From Prinia subflava (lineage: Eukaryota > Chordata > Aves > Passeriformes > Cisticolidae), in contig NC_086254.1 in assembly GCF_021018805.1 (NCBI RefSeq), positions 28,147,300-28,211,299 on the forward strand: a stretch of 64,000 nucleotides of DNA. Reading direction: 5' to 3'. This document shows, piece by piece, positions 59,130 to 64,000 of this stretch (within the stretch, counting starts at the first letter, position 1; each line of letters opens with the position of its first letter). A model generated the notes under the pieces. The model saw only the letters and a list, made by a program, of their open reading frames with translations. It was not told the DNA's origin and did no database searches. The position numbers and the translations under genes were made by a program.

Positions 59130-62100
59130 ATTTTAAAGTGTGCTCTTTGCTTCTTACCAGAGCACCATAAACACAGCTCTCTGTTCTTCAAGCAGCTCTT
59201 GTCACAAGTGGCTGACTCCAGTTAATAGTTTTCATCTCACTTGTGTGGGAGGATATTTTTTTTTCCATAGGACAATAATTGCATCCACAGTGTGGGAGAG
59301 TTAAAACAGAATTAAGGAAATAACCTTAGAAGAGATCTGAAGTGTTTGGATATTTCCTGGGTGTATTTTGTGGGGTTTATAACATAAGATCCTTTCTTCC
59401 TTCAGTCTACAATGACCTCCCAGAGTTACCCCACTAAAACATTTACCTCCTCACACTAATTTGCTGTTGCAGAGGATTGCTAGGGAATTCACATCCCAGA
59501 TCCACCAGGATCAGGTAGATCACTCAGCTTCCACCAGAGATGGGTCCCCCTCAGAATCAGGAGATCTTTGCCTGATGCAGGGCCTGGATCAGCCTCAGGT
59601 GCTTGCATGGCATCCACAGCCAAGCCCTGGAGTGCAACCCCCAGCTCTCACTGTGCCAGCACAGCCACACTTCCCCAGCCCTGGTCACACTCAGACACTG
59701 ACATGCTCCAACCCCCTCCCAAATCCTACCACCCATAGCCACCAGACAGAGATTCCTCCCTCACATCTCCTATGTGCACTTTAAGCCAACTGGAGACCAC
59801 TGCTCTGGTGAGAAATCCCAACTCCAACCCCTCAGCCCCCACCTGGACTTTGTCATTTAACTGTTCCATCTAATTACTGAGAGTTTTGTGCCTGAAAACG
59901 CCACTCCTGGCCTTAAGCCCATTATTTCGATCCTCCTCTGCTTGCAGTTGGTCTATGTAGCTCATTTTGGGTGTGCAGTTGGGATTTGAAAGAGGCTGCC
60001 TAGAAAGAAATATGAAAACTTAATTGTAGGAGTCTGGGCTGCTGACTGGAACCGTGTGGGGTATGAGGAACAAGCTGGACCCACCCTTGGGTCAACAGCT
60101 CTAGACATGCTGTGTCCTGCATCCTGGGTGTCCCATGATGGCCAAAAAATTGCAAAGGGATTTCCTTGTGTGGGTTTTGGACTCAGCAATTTCCTCACCC
60201 TCTCCCAGGCAGAGGTGCCCAGGGCAGATGACAGGAGTACAGAGCTCTCCTCAGCGAGGCCTGTGCATTCCTGAACTGATGAGAACTGGGAAGAAAGGCA
60301 GTCCTTAATAAAATATTGTGCTCCCTCCTCACCCAAGTAGCACATGAATATATTGGTTAGCCCCCAAGGTCTGCCCCCTGCCCAGCTCACAGCCTCACCC
60401 CAGTGCCACACAGGGATGTGCAAAGTGCATTATTCCCACTGTGCAAAGTCTCTGTGCATTTTTCTCACTTCAGCATGAGGAGGAGAACTGAGGATGGAGC
60501 ACAGAAGGGTTTCCAAACCAAAGGGAAGGGACACCCCTCTGCTGTCCTTCTGCAGCCCTTGTGACAAGTGTGCTCCTCACATCACACCCCATCAGGAGCA
60601 AAAGGGGCTGCCTGGTTATGCCCTGAAAAAAGATCTGATCAGATCCAGCACAGAACTGGTGATGAGCCTCACTGTTATGAATGAGGTCTCACTGAGCTTC
60701 TGGTCTGTAGAAGGAGACTGTGAGCTGATTTACCTTTATTGACCTCAGCCAGATTAGATTCTCCAGAGGTACCAGTGATAGATGAGTGCAGCTGATTTCT
60801 AACACGAAAGGCTTTGGGTCTTGATTTGCACCTAAATGAGAGAGTACTTCCAAATGACAAACATCCCTGAGGACTAAATACTGCCTCTGAGCTGAGCCTA
60901 CCAGACATGCAGAGCACAGACTCATCCCTGCAAACCTCTGTCTGCACAGGGCACACACACAGCTCAGCCGTGCCAGGAAAGAGATGATAAATCACAACCT
61001 TTTTCTAGTATCTTTCTTTTATTATTATTTTCCTATTCAGTTCCAGGAGCATCCCTGTTGCTTTGAATCCCTTTTGGTACTATAAAACACTCCCCCCCCA
61101 AAAAAAAGAAGAAGAAAAAGCACGTTCAGTGAAGTTTCTTGTCCTTGTGCTGTGGGAGATAAAGTGGGAGGATGCAGGAAAAGTGATAAAGATAAGGGAG
61201 GCACAGATATCTGATTTATCAAGTATTATTTTCTCTTCAGCCCCTGTGACCAGCTTACAAGGATGTATTAAAACCCAATCTGTCCACAGATTTGGGGCTG
61301 TGGTGGGTACACAGGGACTTCAGTTCTAGCACCACTAAAGAACAGCTCTGAAGAGCACCAAAAGCAGCAGAGCCGAGCAGCAGAGCTGCCTGCACAGCTC
61401 TGGGCTGGCTGCAGAGCACCAGGGAGCCATAAACACAAACAGCACTTTGCATCCACCCGCCTGTCAAACACCACAGCGTGGCCTCCCAGCCTAATTGACA
61501 GAAACCAGCAGCTCCCCTCCACTAATGAGAGCACCATTACACCTAATTAGCTGAGGTTCTTTTCCAGGTCCTGTTACGTTTACACTCAAAATACATCTTC
61601 CAGCAAAGAGCCTTTTTGGAGGGAAAACAAAAAGGAAGAGGAGCATAATTCCAATTAAGCCCCTAAAGGGGAAGAAAGTTGGAGAATGCAGGTCATGCTG
61701 AGGAAAATGGTTTTGAGGAATGGTAGGTGACTCTGGGGTAATGGGATGTGTCACTTGTCACCAACAACTGGCAAAGCACAGCTGAGGATTGAGGGTGGCC
61801 ATGCCATGCCTGGCACCCCATCCTAAAACACCCAACCCTGAGGTTCCTCTCGGTCTTTTTGATGGCATCAGAAGATGGCTGGGGTTTCTTCTGGGCTTCA
61901 TGTTCCTTTATCTTTTTTTTTTTTAAAGTGATTTCTCCAGATGTTTCCTGGCACCACAGTGCATTTGGGAAAGGTTTAGTCTCTTAATGAACTGTTTTGG
62001 GTGGGTGTCCATGGGACACTTCAGACAAGGGCTGGTGGGTGATGACAGTAGGGCATGGGAAGAGGAGCAGAACAGAACAGTGGCATTAAAGCAGCTTCAA

Positions 62101-63813
62101 TTTGTCTCTATTTCCTGGGGGCTGTGGAGGAAAGAGGCACCTTGGCAGACTCTGGGCTGTCACCATCGAGGGCAGGGTCCATCCCTGGGAGGCTGACAAG
62201 GGCAGGAAGGGTCCAGGGGCTGAAGGGCTCATAGAGAGTCAGTGCAGAGGGTTCCATACAGGCAGAAGTGCAGTGGTCCTGGGACAGGGAGTAGGTACAG
62301 GTACAGGAGGTTTGAGAGCAGGCACAGCATCAGGGGGGTCTCATGGTGGCTCTCTGAGCCCTGTTGGGGTGTGTTGGACTGGCTGGTGGAGAGCAGAAGT
62401 GCAGGTCACAGGGCACCTGAAATGGCACAAGAAAGCAGAAAAGCTCTGTAGGAGCAGCTGGAGGCAGAGTGAGTGTTTGTACAGTGCCTGGCAGGTCTGG
62501 GGCAGGAAAACTTTTAACCCACAGTAATACTTTTTAGGGACCCTGTAAACCCAGGCCTCATCAAGGATCTGAAACAATGACAAGGAAAAGCCAATTCATA
62601 AATCACACTGCACTCTGTCACATTTCTGAAGCAGAGCCACTGTTTGAGTGGAAAATCTGTAAAGACCACAACACCAAATCCTGCTGATAAACAGTCTGGG
62701 CAGCCTCCAGGCTTTCCCTTTCTGCTTTTTGCTGTGTTTATCAGCACAGACCAGCCTTTGCTTGCCCCATCCTTTAATCTGACTTCCAGAGAATGAACGC
62801 TTCCCCTAGCACTGGCTGCCTGGCAGAACTGCACTTCTCAAAACTCCCCTGCTCCTGTCCCTGAAGCGATGATTTGTAACACATAAAACCCATTCAGCAC
62901 CTTCTCCAGACTGGCAGGTGCCAGTTCAGCCTCTCTGTGAAGGCTGCAGGGATCTCCATGGCAGGGGGAGAAGGGAGCTCAGGCTGTGTTCCCCGTGCCC
63001 CTGAACACCTGGCTGGAGTTCTGGCCAGGACTGTGTCACTGCTGAGAAGCAGTGGGAGTCCCCAGACTGGCAGGGGCTGACAGGGACTTTGCACAGTTGT
63101 GCTGCCCTGCCTTGGGCTCAGCAGAGGACTGGTGCCTTCAGGAGTGAGGAGCACAGTGACTCAGATGGGAAGGGGGAAATCTCTGCCAGTTTGTAAGCAA
63201 ATGATGGATTGCTCCATCTGCCCAGATGTCCTTGTTCCCCTGGGGAGGAACCAGTCCATCCACTCCATCACCAAGCTTTGTGATACCTCTCCCCTCAAAG
63301 GTCCTTCCAAGCCTGTTGGATTTGGGGTTATGACACTAAATGTTGTTAGAATAAACCTATCCAGAGTCCCAGGAGAACAGGCCCAAGAGACCTCACCCAA
63401 TCCACCCGGCCCATCCTATACTTATGTCTTTCCCCATCTTTGCCAAACCAGTTCTTAAAGGACCTCCAGGAACGGATACGCCACCACGTCCCCAGACGTT
63501 CAGTGAGTCACTAATCATCGCCAGCAGAAACGAGTGTCTAACCTGCTGCAGCTCTTACCTCATGTCCCATTCATCACCTCATTGCTCCATTCCTTCCTGC
63601 CTGGGAACACTGCTGAGGTGTCCCTCCACACTGACCCTACAGGGCCCCAGAATAAACACACTGACCTTACACAAGGAGGTGACATGGTCATCTTTTTCTC
63701 CATTTGTCCCCGGTCTTCTTGCCCTGTCCACGTGTGCTGGTGTTCCTGTGGTGCCACCTCAGCTGGCTCTCTAGTGCATTCACCTGGGGGTGAGAAAGCA
63801 GCAGCTCTGAGAG
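59130..63813. other. 5' flank of SRMS, no gene recognised
   Basis: No protein-coding frame, RNA gene or CR1 fragment was recognised. In human, FNDC11 and HELZ2 follow SRMS; neither is visible, so they are absent or lie beyond the right edge. Local A/T runs occur at 59,253-59,268, 61,090-61,108 and 61,911-61,925. Confidence 0.55.
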
Positions 63814-64000
63814 GAGTCTGCATCACTGCACAGCTAATCTTTAACCTGTTCCAAATAAAGGAATCTGCACCACTGCACAGGTAATCTTTAACTTGTCCCA
63901 AATGCAAGGAGTCTGCATCACTGCACAGCTAATCTTTAACCTGTCCCAAATACAAGGAATCTGCACCACTGCACAGGTAATCTTTAACCTGTCCCAAATG
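63814..64000 (+). repeat. 47/48-bp minisatellite with dimeric order, continues past the right edge
   Basis: Four units start at 63,814, 63,861, 63,909 and 63,957. Units 1 and 3 read GAGTCTGCATCACTGCACAG then CT; units 2 and 4 read GAATCTGCACCACTGCACAG then GT. The rest of each unit is TAATCTTTAACCTGTCCCAA with small changes. The alternation shows a dimer of about 95-96 bp as the amplified unit. Confidence 0.95.

Noticed and set aside
63424..63774. 116-codon plus-strand frame near the right edge, tested as a possible HELZ2 or FNDC11 exon
   Set aside because: No helicase, fibronectin or other recognisable motif and no supporting splice sites.
63814..64000. CRISPR-like alternation of repeats and spacers
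   Set aside because: The supposed spacers are themselves near-identical; it is a eukaryotic minisatellite in a vertebrate locus.

Overview
The window looks like avian nuclear DNA. At least eleven truncated CR1-type LINE 3' ends are scattered through it, genes and introns are compact, and several CpG-rich promoters are present, as on a bird microchromosome. The gene order KCNQ2 - EEF1A2 - PPDPF - SRMS matches the human 20q13.33 neighbourhood. A decayed solo LTR resembling songbird ERVK LTRs hints at a passerine, but I cannot fix the species.

Layout. 1-6,172 holds the 5' end of KCNQ2 (minus strand): coding exon 1 (5,877-6,172) in a CpG island, then the start of a long intron 1 running off the left edge. 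6.8-19.3 kb is intergenic, with the solo LTR and an orphan CpG-rich patch beside it. 19.3-34.0 kb is the complete EEF1A2 gene (minus; 7 coding exons, 463 aa, all GT-AG junctions, plus an inferred tiny non-coding first exon). 34.1-34.7 kb is a long purine-rich tract directly upstream of its promoter. 34.7-42.6 kb separates EEF1A2 from PPDPF, which are divergent. 42.6-45.6 kb is complete PPDPF (plus; 4 coding exons, 110 aa), driven by a promoter made of tandem repeats carrying inverted CCAAT boxes. 45.6-50.7 kb is a gene-poor gap where mammals carry PTK6; no kinase is visible in it. 50.7-58.8 kb is complete SRMS (minus; 8 exons, 491 aa, SH3-SH2-kinase). 58.8-64.0 kb has no recognisable gene and ends inside a 47/48-bp minisatellite.

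The genes are not a functional unit. KCNQ2 is a neuronal M-channel subunit, EEF1A2 the muscle/neuron translation elongation factor, PPDPF a small vertebrate factor tied to exocrine pancreas growth, and SRMS a non-receptor tyrosine kinase. They are neighbours by conserved vertebrate synteny.

The observations most worth checking are: a 95%-identical duplication of the EEF1A2 3' end, including its poly(A) signal, placed in the last intron next to a short telomere-like motif; the apparent loss of PTK6; a perfect interferon-response element about 150 bp upstream of the SRMS start codon; the repeat-built PPDPF promoter; and the dimeric array at the right edge. I found no clearly novel biological system.
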